In this document: in pieces, positions 44,885-55,079 of the stretch
Layout of the letters: each line of letters begins with the position of its first letter
How positions within the stretch are numbered: the first letter of the stretch is position 1
Source of the DNA: Gracilaria domingensis
Lineage: Eukaryota > Rhodophyta > Florideophyceae > Gracilariales > Gracilariaceae
DNA length: 64,000 bases
Assembly: GCA_022539475.1 (NCBI GenBank)
Contig: VCMS01000162.1
Location: 1 to 64,000 of the forward strand
Reading direction: 5' to 3'
The notes under the pieces: model-generated
Databases searched by the model: none
What the model was told of the DNA's origin: nothing
The model's input: the letters and a program-made list of their open reading frames with translations, nothing else
Made by a program: the position numbers and the translations under genes

Positions 44885-46417
44885 CTAAGAAAGCCCATCT
44901 TCACATAACTTGTTTGGAAAACTTGGGGATCGAATGTGTATCAGACGATAAACTTCTGCAACAATATCGAGAGCAAGCATAATAAGCGGCACCAAAATGT
45001 AGACTGGACGAATTCCATGGCTCGTGGACATTTGCACCTCTACAAATGCTCTTCTGATCCACCACAAATCCTCCCCCATAGGGTCGTCACGAACAAGCTG
45101 TCCATACCATGCGTTTCCAAAGCTCTTTCTTCTTAGCACTCCAACCGAGACTTCTTGATAGATTATGACAGCCACCGGTATAAGAGTCGGAAAGGTCGAG
45201 ACAGCAATGACTGAGATCGCAATGAATAACCTTTCCTGAACAGATGACGAGCTCTTCTTTCCAAGTTTTCTCATAATCCTTGAATAAAACTTGTAGATTC
45301 TAGCTGAATCAATGGCCAGCATTGCAGAAAATACGGTGGCACATACTAGGGCAAAGTCGATGGCGCTTGGCCTAGCCGGTATCGAGGATTCTGCATTGAC
45401 CACAACTTGAGACAAAAGTGACTCCACAGCGTCACTCTTCCGAAAAAGTTGGTTGATAGTCTCCGCTTCCGCATCTCTATTTATAGTGCTTGATTTATGC
45501 TTCGTCTGAATCCATATCTTCTGGAAAGGAAATCCTGTTCCCATCGGCGGATCGAGACTCCAGTCCCTGTTGCTTTCCAAAATATCCATAAAAGTTGTGT
45601 TGGCATCGAGGACTATTGAATCAGTCTGAACCCACATGCATGTGGCGTTTCGATTATATGGAGAGTCAGAGATACAACAGCTTTCTTCACATGATTCCAA
45701 ACGGCAATCGTGACCGGTTTGCCAACAGCGAGCTTCATCTCCTAAGGATCCGGCGACGCCCATACAGTCTTCACGTTTTGCTGTTGTAAAGCGACCGATA
45801 TTGATTTGTTGAAAGTCTTTGTCAAGGTAGCAGTCACCAGTCACCTGCCCGTAACTATTATTTGCTAGAGTTTGAGCCTCCGATATGTCTTCGTACGGAG
45901 GCGGAAAGTCAAATGTTCCATTTCCAGTTTTGCGGGCAATGAGCCGAACAGGGAATTCCCAAATATCGTATTCGTTCAGAACATAAATTGCTCCGTCGCC
46001 AAAAAAGTCGTTTCCTCGCCTGAACTGTGCTGTTGATGTGGGAATTAGATGAGTGGAATTGGTGTACATGTAGCTGAGTTCGATAGAAGTCGATCGCACT
46101 TGTATTTCGTTGTAATGTCCTCCTAATGCAATGCGAAAAAACCTCCAACCCGTTGAAGCCGGGATCAAGCGAACATCAGAAGATTCAGATATATTGCCAA
46201 TCAGTCCGTCCACGATTCTGAGCGGATGATAAGTCGAGCCATTTGCATCGTTAACATTCACAGAAAATATTCCATTCTGGATATTAGCCGGGTTGAAAGC
46301 ATTTCGAGTCAGCTGGTCGTAATCAAAAAGCACATTTCGTCCACTGAGATCGTCGCTTCCTCGCACATATATCCCTAGAGATAAGAACAGGAGACAGAAG
46401 CAATACGTTTTCGTCAT
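44885..46417 (-). CDS. Secreted-type multi-pass membrane protein, function unknown
   Basis: An intact 510-residue ORF starting at an ATG at 46415-46417. Residues 1-20 form a signal peptide (MTKTYCFCLLFLSLGIYVRG). About 330 residues of extracellular/lumenal domain follow with many N-x-S/T sites and a Cys cluster (CWQTGHDCRLESCEESCC). Three hydrophobic segments lie near residues 355-375, 400-425 and 470-493 (VYILVPLIMLALDIVAEVY). The cytoplasmic tail is short. No family is recognised; the layout fits a cell-surface receptor-like or adhesion protein. It has no stops, frameshifts or repeat copies, so it is the best candidate for a live host gene in the window. Confidence 0.75.
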   Translation of the reverse strand: MTKTYCFCLLFLSLGIYVRGSDDLSGRNVLFDYDQLTRNAFNPANIQNGIFSVNVNDANGSTYHPLRIVDGLIGNISESSDVRLIPASTGWRFFRIALGGHYNEIQVRSTSIELSYMYTNSTHLIPTSTAQFRRGNDFFGDGAIYVLNEYDIWEFPVRLIARKTGNGTFDFPPPYEDISEAQTLANNSYGQVTGDCYLDKDFQQINIGRFTTAKREDCMGVAGSLGDEARCWQTGHDCRLESCEESCCISDSPYNRNATCMWVQTDSIVLDANTTFMDILESNRDWSLDPPMGTGFPFQKIWIQTKHKSSTINRDAEAETINQLFRKSDAVESLLSQVVVNAESSIPARPSAIDFALVCATVFSAMLAIDSARIYKFYSRIMRKLGKKSSSSVQERLFIAISVIAVSTFPTLIPVAVIIYQEVSVGVLRRKSFGNAWYGQLVRDDPMGEDLWWIRRAFVEVQMSTSHGIRPVYILVPLIMLALDIVAEVYRLIHIRSPSFPNKLCEDGLS

Positions 46418-46700
46418 GCTCTCGATTTAAGGCGCCAACAGTAGAGCTTCTGAATAATCTCCTTGGAATACACTTGTGTTTAAGAGTTTTGATGCGCATG
46501 GGGTGAATATCAGAAGCTTTGGTTGATGCCATGTGTGTGTGACTAGCAGTATCAGATCAATTTATCATGTTCAAATAAGCCAACTGAATCGGGAAAGAAA
46601 GCAATAAGCCATTAAGAGCAGAGTCAACAATTTGCCCTGATGTATCAGCTAATAAAGTTAGAATCTCTGTACACAGGTCACCAGCGAGTTCATGGGTATA

Positions 46701-46804
46701 ACTCGTTGAGTTAATGGGTCATACGGTAGACACATTAACTCAATGAGTATGATACAAGATATCATACATGGGTACGACTCATACCCATGTATGATATCCT
46801 GTAT
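46701..46804. repeat. Two adjacent hairpins
   Basis: Hairpin one has arms 46701-46716 and 46733-46748 (actcgttgagttaatg), 15 of 16 paired. Hairpin two has 23-bp arms, 46752-46774 and 46782-46804 (core atatcatacatgggta), 22 of 23 paired with a 7-base loop. They lie ~130 bases beyond the end of the small ORF at 46935-47327 and ~300 bases upstream of the 510-residue membrane-protein start. Confidence 0.85.
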
Positions 46805-46934
46805 GCCGCACACATAGAAGTTCTATGATAGAACTGTGAGGAAGAAAAGAGGGGTGAAGGAAAAGTGAGCGGTGCATGCGCTGCGCCGCTCATTTCTTTT
46901 AATTTGAAGAGTACGCCGACACTTGCAGGGCGCA

Positions 46935-47327
46935 CTACTTCTGTAAGCGCGCCAGTAAAATTTCGAGGAGCGGCGCAATGATGTGCAACGCATCATTGCG
47001 GCGCCCCTCGCACACGAATATTATACCGCGAATTACGCCGCGCGTATACAGCGTCGGCGCCTGGCTGATAAAGTCAATAAGGCGGCGCCGGTGCGCGTAA
47101 ACGTCGAAATTCCCCGTAGAAACCTCTCGGAGAAACTGCTCCAATTCTCCGAGAAGCGCTTCCGAAAACCCAAACCCCACGACTTCCTGGAGCAGGGTGT
47201 GTACGGCGTCCTGGACAGTGGGGGCGGGGACCGGTGCCGGAACCGCCTCCACGTCCACGACAGGGCCGAGCCCAGCTAAGGACTCGTTGGCTGGCGATGG
47301 GACCGGGCTGGTGACGTGATCCTTCAT
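46935..47327 (-). CDS. Small hypothetical protein, 130 residues
   Basis: Starts MKDHVTSPVPSP. The first 40 residues are Pro/Val/Ala-rich and disordered. The rest is predicted helical with Leu-rich amphipathic segments (ALLGELEQFLREV, LHIIAPLLEILLARLQK). No signal peptide and no known family. The frame is clean and ends naturally. It could be a young or lineage-specific gene, or an element ORF, given the repeats and hairpins on both sides. Confidence 0.4.
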   Translation of the reverse strand: MKDHVTSPVPSPANESLAGLGPVVDVEAVPAPVPAPTVQDAVHTLLQEVVGFGFSEALLGELEQFLREVSTGNFDVYAHRRRLIDFISQAPTLYTRGVIRGIIFVCEGRRNDALHIIAPLLEILLARLQK

Positions 47328-47440
47328 GACGAAATGTAGTTGATAGGTTGACGAATGATAGAGATAGGAGCATAGGACGCACGATACCTCGGAAGTCTCA
47401 TTCTTATAGTCTAGATCATAGGTTAGTGTTCATCTGAATT

Positions 47441-47514
47441 TGCCATGACGGCAGGTCATGGCAAGTGTATTGCCATGATGGCAGGTCATGGCAGTGTCAT
47501 TCGCCAGCATGGCG
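47441..47514. repeat. Direct/inverted tgccatga repeats
   Basis: Two ~30-bp direct units (tgccatgacggcaggtcatg and tgccatgatggcaggtcatg) followed by a third, shorter relative (gccagcatggcggtatga). Each unit is itself partly palindromic. Confidence 0.65.
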
Positions 47515-48334
47515 GTATGACACCTTGTCATAGGTACACGTGCATTCCACGACGAGGGCTGCGTGGCGTAGGCGCTCCCTGCGGTGGCAAATGCGCCAAA
47601 CATATCTACCGTCTACACCTCTCATTAGGTAGGGCGGTAGATACAACGCAGCCATTGGCCAAGCCAACCGTATCGTCGATTCTCGCCGGGAGTCGACGGT
47701 GCGGTTGTGCATAAAAGGGCCGGAGCAGTCGCCTCCGACTCAACTCCGGCCAGACCACTTCCCCTTCGACGACCTCCCCCCACCCCACACTCCTCATCTC
47801 TTTCCCCCTTTGTCGTCTCAACCTTCTTCTCCCCATCCCCAACCTCTCTCACTCTCCCCCTTTGGCGGCTTGGTCTCACCGCCCACAACGTTCCCTGCTA
47901 CTCAGAAAGCCCCTCCTCTGTGCTCGTCTCGTGTGAGTCGGCAAAGCGTCCGCACTACCCTACCGTTGGGTTAGCCTTGTGCGGGCGTGCCTCTCTCTCC
48001 CGAAGTCCGTTCTTCTTGGTTCCCCGTCTCTCCCTTTTCTCCGTGGTGATTCTCTCTGTTGTCGTTGTTCTCGCTATCGTTTTTTCCCGTTTCTACCAGC
48101 CACGGTTGTCTTTGTTGTTGCTTCCCTTCGTTCTTTCGTCGTTGTGCGGGCCTTCCCTGTCCGCATCTGTTCCCTTGCTTCTCTTGTCGGCCTCGGACTC
48201 TGGTTTTGCTGGTCCTTTCGCGTTGCGATTCCGTTCCTCACATAGTGTTGCTTTGCACCTGTTGTTGCTAGACACACTGTGTGATACGGCGTAAGGTTCC
48301 CATTAGCCTACGGCCCTGAGGCAATCGTTCAAGA
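47515..48334 (+). other. Pyrimidine-rich leader before zinc-finger repeat ORF
   Basis: The plus strand from about 47750 to 48250 is strongly C/T-rich, giving long but compositionally biased open frames with no protein character. It ends near a good splice-donor word (GTAAGT, 48335-48340), so it could be a 5' leader with an intron. No gene is claimed. Confidence 0.4.
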
Positions 48335-48339
48335 GTAAG

Positions 48340-49023
48340 TTGTTCTCAGCTGCTTTTTTGGCATTTAATGTGACTACTGACTTCTTGTTTGTTTCACATC
48401 AAGTGCCAACGTCTTTCGTCTCATCCAGCGAGTATTCGTCCGTGGTTGACCCGGACGAGCGTCTAGAAGAAGTCCCCGATCCCGTTCCGCAGATAAAGAA
48501 GTCGGCTGTGCAGCCTCTTGACGGGCCACACGAGCGCCACATCTTTCGCGTAGCCACTCAGAAGGAGAAGCGCCGTCGCAACCCTCCGCCGCGTAAGCGA
48601 ATCTTCAAACGCCGTCGTGTCTGTGACATCAAGGTCCAGAGCCAGCGTCAGCTTGAAGTCCATCAAGCCGGCCGTCGCCATCGCAGAGCTTTGCGCGATG
48701 CAAACTACACCGAGCTGGACATCCACTGCAAGGCTTGCGACATCTGGTTCTCTGAAGCCCACGATCTGCGCGTCCACTACAGGAGCCGCCGTCATCGTGC
48801 CACACTTAGAAAGAAGAACAATACTATCTTTTCGAGCACAGGTCTCTCTTTTCATTGTCCAGTTGTGACACATTTCTATTCATATCTCATTACATATATC
48901 ATCCTTGTTTGTTCTTCCTTATCTTTTTGTCTATCGTTTGGTACCCCTCTTCTGTTCTTGTGTTCGTGCTTGTGTTGTTTGGCTTCTGCCGCACTCTATC
49001 TACGTAACCTTATATTTGGCTAG
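48340..49023 (+). CDS. Matrin/U1-type zinc-finger ORF of a repeat family
   Basis: A 227-residue frame; the true start may lie at an exon near 48400. After a basic stretch (KRRRNPPPRKRIFKRRR), two tandem U1/matrin-like fingers follow. The first (CDIKVQSQRQLEVHQAGRRH) has lost its first Cys. The second (CKACDIWFSEAHDLRVHY) has the full C2H2 set. Such fingers usually bind double-stranded RNA or RNA-protein complexes. The region 48600-49136 recurs inverted at 56172-56730, including noncoding 3' sequence, so this is a repeat-family protein. Hydrophobic residues after the fingers are probably read-through of the 3' region. Confidence 0.5.
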   Translation: MFSAAFLAFNVTTDFLFVSHQVPTSFVSSSEYSSVVDPDERLEEVPDPVPQIKKSAVQPLDGPHERHIFRVATQKEKRRRNPPPRKRIFKRRRVCDIKVQSQRQLEVHQAGRRHRRALRDANYTELDIHCKACDIWFSEAHDLRVHYRSRRHRATLRKKNNTIFSSTGLSFHCPVVTHFYSYLITYIILVCSSLSFCLSFGTPLLFLCSCLCCLASAALYLRNLIFG

Positions 49024-49136
49024 TGCTTCTTCGTCCGATTGGACTGGTAGTCTACGAGAGCGAACTTTATTTTTATTGTTTTTGCCCCCCTTTGGCTGTA
49101 ACCGCCGACGCCATCACCAAAATGGCGTTTTCAAGA

Positions 49137-49339
49137 ATGGTCAGATTATTGACGCATCGAAATATCTCTCAAGGCGTGGTTTCTCTGTTAAATGGATGGC
49201 AACGAGAGAGCTCTCTGATAATGAACGTTGCGGAATACACGTTTTTGACTTTCAGTCCAGCGTAAGAAACGAATGAGAAGAATCTAAATCTCTTGGCGAT
49301 GGCATCTACCTTCGACACATTCGTATTGCGAAAGCAGAC
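49137..49339. other. Short intergenic stretch
   Basis: Nothing recognised between the end of the zinc-finger repeat and the photolyase remnant. Confidence 0.4.
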
Positions 49340-50145
49340 CTAACTGGACTGACGTTTTCGGTGTTCAAGAGGAGGATTCAGTAAGTGAGTCATGATTGGT
49401 CTATCGCTGTCCCTTTCCCTTCTCAAGCTGTTGCCTAAGGTTAGCAATGTGAGAAGACAGCTACTTTCGTATTCATTTTGTCCACATTGGCACATCATTG
49501 CCGCTCTGTCAAATTTTGTTTTCAATCCACTCTCGTTCATGTATCGTACTTTGCCCCATATCGGCGTTTCAGTCCAACCTCGATCGTGAAGTGCAAAGCA
49601 CCGTATAACACCAGTGTACGAGTTAGGATCGACAGCGTCGAGCTGCCATCTATTGTTGAGTTGTATGGCGTAGTCCATGGCATCGTTTGGGTCTTCAACC
49701 CATCCTATAATATGTTTCACCCAGTACATTCTCATTATCTGTGCATTTTGCCTCTGACAATCATTTGCAGCTACGCAGCGTTCCAGTAAGGATCTGCAGT
49801 GAGAGCTGCTTGTATTTATCCTTGGCAGAGTTGGGGACAATATTCTCATACACGTCGTAGACGTTCGAGTTAAACCAACAAGCATTAACGGCTAATTTAC
49901 GACGCACCATGAGCTCTTCCAAGAACGAATCAAGCTTTCCTTCATAGATGACTTCTTTCGGGCACGTGCCTTTGCGCGCAGCGCAATGTCAATGGGTAAG
50001 ATATTACCTGCTCGAAGAAAGGGACTGAGATCAGATTGCATCTGTTTGGCAGGTTCATTTCGTCCTGATCCATATTCGCTCAGCCTGCTTGCGAAAAAAT
50101 GCTCGAGACGGGTTTGTGCCTCTTTCTGTGCGGGCGTAGGCGCGG
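49340..50145 (-). pseudogene. Class II CPD photolyase pseudogene, C-terminal half
   Basis: Read leftward: PTPAQKEAQTRLEHFFASRL, SEYGSGRNEP, LSPFLRAGNI; then in a second frame SFLEELMVRRKLAVN; then in a third frame RMYWVKHIIGW, LNNRWQLDAVDPNSY, LHDRGWTETPIWGK and VRYMNESGL. These are the FAD-binding domain blocks of DNA photolyases, and RMYW with the DPNSY/HDRGW blocks points to class II CPD photolyase, which repairs UV dimers with blue light and FADH-. The N-terminal antenna domain is missing and at least two frameshifts occur. It is a dead partial copy. Confidence 0.85.
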
Positions 50146-52011
50146 GCGGGTGGGCGGCCGGGCGGCGGATGTGAAGGTGGAGGAGGCGGTATCTAGTAGC
50201 GTTAGATACTATCTACCGGGAGCATTCTACGTTTGAAACACGTGCAGCTGCGTCGATTTAGGCACGTCGCGCGACCGCGCGCGCCGCCTCCCTGCGCCAC
50301 TCCGCAGTACGGCGCGCTGCTGGCAGCCGCCAGGCCACGACTCTAATGCTTACAGCTTCGCAGCCGCTCAATTTGAGCCGCGGCGGCGCTGTAAGCAGCA
50401 GGAGAGCCCCCGCCAGGGCGCGCGCTTGGGACGCGCGGAATGTCACACGGATCAGCTATCCGGGATCACACGTCGTGCGCGATGTGCATGCCGCGGCGCG
50501 CCGACGCGCAGCAGGCGCCTGCGCCGTGCGTGCGCGTCGCCGTTCGTCGTGTCGCCCGCGCTGCACGAGACGACGCTGCGCGAGACGACGCGCCGTTCAT
50601 CCCGCAGACCATCGATGACGCGCAGCGCCCTCGAGGTGCACGCCGCCACGGTCCACACCCTCGCGCACGGCCGCATGCGCCACCTTGCGTGGTACCACAT
50701 GTCGCCGATCCCCGCCTCGTACGCCGAGACTGCACTGCTTGCCTTCCACTACGCCAGCCTTTTGAAGGCGCTGTGCGTGTATCTCGTGCTCGCGCACCTG
50801 GCGCCGCCGACGCACCCGGTACCCTTAGTTCACGCCGTGCACCACACCGACCACCACGACGTCCTGGCCATGCTGCGCGAGCCGCGGCGCCCTCAGTAGC
50901 GCAGCGCATGCCGCTGCTGACAAGCATTGCGTCCGTCAAAGCCGAGCGCGATCATCTTCCTCAACTCCTTTTTGGGTGAACCTCTCGTCACCACCGTTTG
51001 CTGTGTCTTCGAACAAAGCACTGCGTTACAAGACGGAGCTCAAGTTGACTTTGCGTCAAATGTGTTACACTACGGCCTTTACATATTGGCACCAGAGCAG
51101 TTACTATGATCAAGTGCGGTTGCACATCGAAGAGAAGCTGCAGGTCAGTGAAGCACATGTGTTTGGAAACCATATGTATGCCCATTTTGTCAACTTCTCG
51201 AAGCAAGAATATGCGTCGCATACCACCCCGCTGGCATCTTTGGCGCAGAGAGCGCTAGATGTGCTTGAGTATCAACTCACGAAGAGAACATCAATGTCTT
51301 GCTCATGTTTCAATAGGTAATCAGCTTTACTGCAGTGGTTCAAATATTTGTGAATATGCTTGCAAACAGGTCAAGATGCCCATTCGGCTTCCCAGCATGC
51401 AGAAGACGATACATCGTGGAGCGGACTCAGCGGAGTACATTCGGCTTTAACGTTTCCTATAACAAGTTTGGAAAGGGGGTAGTAATTTAATAAGTTGTAA
51501 GTGTTTCAGCGTTTTTCTGCAATGATATGACGTAATGTAACGGGTCCATGGCTTTGTGGTCTCGTAAGGATAAAGAAAAGAAAATGCATAACAAATTGAA
51601 TACTTGATGGCAACAGCAGCTACCTAATGGAAAAAGCATACGAGAATTTCTAAGCATGCAGAAGACGATATATCGCGCAGCGGAGCGCGACTTTTGATCA
51701 GCAATTCAGAGACGGCGCGGAGATTGGCCATAAGACGCACGTCCCAGCGCCTGCAACACCAGTCTCCGCACCGTTCTCCAACGTCGGCTTCGCTTTCGCG
51801 CTCTCCTAGAGCTTCGTCTTTGACACCCACACCTCCAACCCTAGGTAGCAGCGCTGTTCAGAGGAACAAGCTGTACGCAGCAGATGGTGCCCGTTGCGTG
51901 AGGCAAAGCGGGCCTTTCGCCTCCGCCTACCTCCCGAATCGTGAAGATCTCTCTGGGATCGCGAGTGATCGCGATTATGGTTTATAAATGAGTTATCTTA
52001 TATTACCTGCT
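50146..52011. other. GC-rich then AT-rich stretch, no confident gene
   Basis: 50240-50920 is very GC-rich with overlapping random frames. A plus-strand reading near 50615-50899 (HGRMRHLAWYHM, ETALLAFHYASLL) and another at 50976-51320 (CYTTAFTYWHQSSYYDQVRL) look protein-like but belong to no family I recognise. They could be fragments of one broken gene. 51320-52011 is AT-richer and apparently empty. Confidence 0.3.
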
Positions 52012-52056
52012 CACACTTGTCACAAGTGTGAAATTTTCACACTTGTGACAAGTGTG
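52012..52056. repeat. Perfect 22-bp-arm hairpin
   Basis: Arms 52012-52033 (cacacttgtcacaagtgtga plus aa) and 52035-52056 are exactly complementary with a single-base centre. The arm contains its own smaller palindrome (acttgtcacaagt). It lies 116 bases left of the pogo element. Confidence 0.9.
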
Positions 52057-52172
52057 GCCGCCAGAGTACCACTTTTGCTGCAACACACTGTCGGCTGTGA
52101 CTGACGTGGCAGAAAACATCGATGTTTTCAAATACCTTTTCTTGTCGAATCGTTTGTGAGGCCAGGCAAGTA

Positions 52173-54985
52173 CAGTAGGGTCGGCTCAACACTTGAACAC
52201 AAGCTGGAAATCCCTCTGATTCTCACAATCCTCGCTTTCTGGCTAATCTGGTTATAGTACCAGAAAGAACGATGTCTTCGCTACTGAAAAAGCTTTAAAC
52301 GAAGCAAAATGGTAACGAAACGGAACAGATATGACGTCTATACTAACAAAGACCAAAACAGGCTCATTCAAGAAAAGCATGGGGTCAAAGTTGAACAAAA
52401 TCAATCATATAAAAGCCCCAAATCTATTTTTTGGTACACCAAACTTCGAGGCAGGCTCAAATTGAAATCTGATCCAAAGAACAGATAGCTTAATCAGACG
52501 CAGCCTTCGTCGTATCTACAGCCACTGTCGCTATATTGTCGTCCCCAGTACCACGCGTCGTGTGATCTACTGCGGTGATATTTCTGGTGACCAAATTGTT
52601 ACGGGCAATGCGACGACGCTCTTCTGGCGATCGCGGAACAGCCACAGTGTTACCAAAGCGTTCGCTTCGACGCAAAGCACCTGCTATCGTATTCGCAATG
52701 TTAGCGGCACGCTTCTGAACAACTATCGTCCTGTTCTTGGCTATTTTAGCCTCTTCACGCTTCTTCTTTGCTTCCATTTTAGCTTTCTGTTTCTCTGCTT
52801 GCTGCAAGATCAACGCGTACGCGGCGTCACAGGTCAAAACAACACCTTCACTGTTGTCAATGAAACCCGTCTTAGTCAACGTTGCAGTGCCCAGCAGCTC
52901 CGCCCGCGTTTTTTCTCTCTTCTTTTGGAGCATCTTGATCATTTCATGTATACCAACACGTTCCGAAAAGCACTCAAAGCTCCTCGGGCGGTACTCTCCA
53001 AGCAAGTGGTGTGGATCTACGCGGGACAGACTGGTTTTGACAAACCCACTTTGAATATTCTCACGAGTCATTGCTTTCCCGTACGCTTCCGTAATGAGAC
53101 GACAAACGTCAAAAATGCCCAACTCTTTGTTATACAATGGCAATGAAGCCACGCATGACGCGAGAAGCTCCCAAAAAGAAGACTTCATGGCCGAAAACAC
53201 TGACACATCCAACGGCTGCGTCGTTGCGCTAGTAGGCGCGGGTAGCAGGCACGCTATGACACGGTTTGATCGAAAGAGCTCACACACGCGAACAGACATA
53301 CGGCTACGGTAGCCATCGTAGGTCAGCAAAACATGACGACCATTTGCCCGAAGATCTTCAGTATTGGAAACGAAATGTGTTGCCCACTGGTAGAAATTGT
53401 TCGCGTCAACGCCGGCAACACCCCTATGAGCAGCGACGAGAGCCCCGCGAGGCAGCACTTCATGAATCGGTTCCACATCGCCAGAGTCGTTTTCGGTCAT
53501 TGTGCGCACCCTCGATCCTTTGAAAACGAACATTGGATCAATGGCAGTTCCTTCAGCGGAAACACAAGCAAGACAGGTAACGCGAGAAATATTTTTGAAA
53601 GAAGCTCCCTGAATCTCTGGTACATCTCCGACGGAGACGTAGTGTCGGGTTCTAGGCGTCTTTTTGTCCTGCTTCTCGAGCGAAAAGCCGGTTTCATCCA
53701 AATTGAAGAGTCTGCGACGGTCTATCTTGTACATTTGTATAACCTCCGATATCTTCGCCAGATAAGTAGTGAGCACTTCTGCATTTGTGGCTATGTACCT
53801 TTGCGACTCCTGGACAGAGACCTTTCGATACATGATAACATCTTCATGTCGCGCTTGAAAGGACCTACACCAGTCGTCGCCCGGACGTCCACTCTTAAAG
53901 CGTAGCTTCTGTTGTCTCTCAAGCGGAAAAGACTGAACTAGGAACTGCACTGCGTCTTTCAAATCGTTTCTGGTCATGTGCTCACCGGTACTAGAATAGA
54001 GATTTAGCACCTGTACGATGTGCTCTTCTTCGGTGTCGGTCAAAGCATAACGTTTGGATCGGGCTGGTTGGTTGATCAAATTGATGCGATGAAGCCAATA
54101 ATGGATGGAAGAAACTGGGAGACGGAATGTGCGGCTGGCTTTGTGAAATGATAGCCGTCCTTCTTTCACTGCGAAAACGGCCTGCCTCATCTCCCGTGTG
54201 ACGCGCATTCGCATTGCGCGAACAAGGAAACAGTTTTCAGTGCGTTTGTGCACAGTTTTGCACTTCTTACATAAGTGAGATGGCTTAAGATTGCGCGTCC
54301 ACTTGTGCTTCTACGGCATCTTGAAGTCTAAAACTGAATCAATGGTAAAGGGAAGAAAAGGTTGTTGCTTGGGGTGCCAATAGTTATGAGTTAGAGGCTC
54401 ATACTGGTTGAGACTAGTTTATAAAGGGACTGGTTTAATGTTTCCATGAGCGCTTCTTGACTTTGCGGTTGGTAGAAAAGAGTTTGGTTTCTTTTGTTGC
54501 TACGCGATTGGTAGTTTAGTATGTCTTCCGCACGTTTCAACAAGAGCAATAGGATAGAAGCCGGGACCTGAGGACATGCTGTGCTCTGCGACGTACGCAG
54601 ACAATGCTTTACGCAGCGATTACCTTGTGTGTTGCTTATACAGCAACTTTATCATAGAAAGAAGTTCTAAACTAGGGTGTCGGGGAAGTGGGGATGGCAG
54701 CCTTTTCGGCAAGTGTGTTGGACGAAAAGACCATTTCTATAATCTGTGACGGGCCGTTGATGTTTACATGTTTGCTGATGTTGAGCAATCGAGGGTTAGA
54801 GTGCTCTAGACTCTTCGACGACGGCAAAATGTGCGTCACCTTGTGACGCAGTTCGCGGTTACACCATGGGGTCAATGTTGAACACCCTTTGATTTCTGTG
54901 TTTTCCTCGCAGAAGCACTCAAAAGCGCGGAATTTCGGTGTTCAGCTTTGACCCCACTTTTTTGAAGCATGAGCCTGCCCTACTG
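52173..54985 (-). mobile_element. pogo/Tigger-type transposon, apparently intact
   Basis: Left end TA-CAGTAGGGTCGGCTCA (52171 onward) and right end, on the other strand, TA-CAGTAGGGCAGGCTCA (ending at 54985, TA at 54986-54987). The termini match at 14 of 16 positions and the TA duplication is typical of Tc1/mariner-pogo insertion. Length is 2813 bp, with one intact transposase on the minus strand. Subterminal words ggggtcaaagttgaaca (52381), ggggtcaatgttgaacacc (54868) and the inverse at 54937-54955 are candidate transposase-binding repeats. Confidence 0.88.
52490..54253 (-). CDS. pogo/Tigger-type DD35D transposase
   Basis: Intact 587-residue ORF. Residues 15-60 form a psq-like helix-turn-helix (MRQAVFAVKEG, SSIHYWLHRI). 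Residues 70-145 form a Tc5/CENP-B-type second DNA-binding domain ending in GDDWCRSFQARH. The DDE_1 catalytic core has Asp186 in FNLDETGFS, Asp313 in LLTYDGYRS and Asp349 in QPLDVSVFS, giving DD35D spacing. The C-terminus is basic (KMEAKKKREEAKIAKN). The enzyme cuts and pastes the element at TA sites. No stops or frameshifts. The start used is the first in-frame Met; MRMRVTREMR (residue 14) is an alternative. Confidence 0.9.
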   Translation of the reverse strand: MHKRTENCFLVRAMRMRVTREMRQAVFAVKEGRLSFHKASRTFRLPVSSIHYWLHRINLINQPARSKRYALTDTEEEHIVQVLNLYSSTGEHMTRNDLKDAVQFLVQSFPLERQQKLRFKSGRPGDDWCRSFQARHEDVIMYRKVSVQESQRYIATNAEVLTTYLAKISEVIQMYKIDRRRLFNLDETGFSLEKQDKKTPRTRHYVSVGDVPEIQGASFKNISRVTCLACVSAEGTAIDPMFVFKGSRVRTMTENDSGDVEPIHEVLPRGALVAAHRGVAGVDANNFYQWATHFVSNTEDLRANGRHVLLTYDGYRSRMSVRVCELFRSNRVIACLLPAPTSATTQPLDVSVFSAMKSSFWELLASCVASLPLYNKELGIFDVCRLITEAYGKAMTRENIQSGFVKTSLSRVDPHHLLGEYRPRSFECFSERVGIHEMIKMLQKKREKTRAELLGTATLTKTGFIDNSEGVVLTCDAAYALILQQAEKQKAKMEAKKKREEAKIAKNRTIVVQKRAANIANTIAGALRRSERFGNTVAVPRSPEERRRIARNNLVTRNITAVDHTTRGTGDDNIATVAVDTTKAASD

Positions 54986-54989
54986 TACC

Positions 54990-55079
54990 GTAAGGTGGAT
55001 AAAGCTAATCAGGAATTACTTCAGGCCAACCACGGCAGCAATCTTATCTTAGGACAGTCAAATGGAAGTAATCTTTATT
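54990..55079. other. Short spacer right of the pogo element
   Basis: Nothing recognised between the pogo right end and the TPR gene terminus. Confidence 0.4.

Noticed and set aside
47750-48294. 195-residue ORF in pyrimidine-rich DNA
   Set aside because: Composition bias opens all frames; no protein-like pattern and low-complexity Ser/Leu content.
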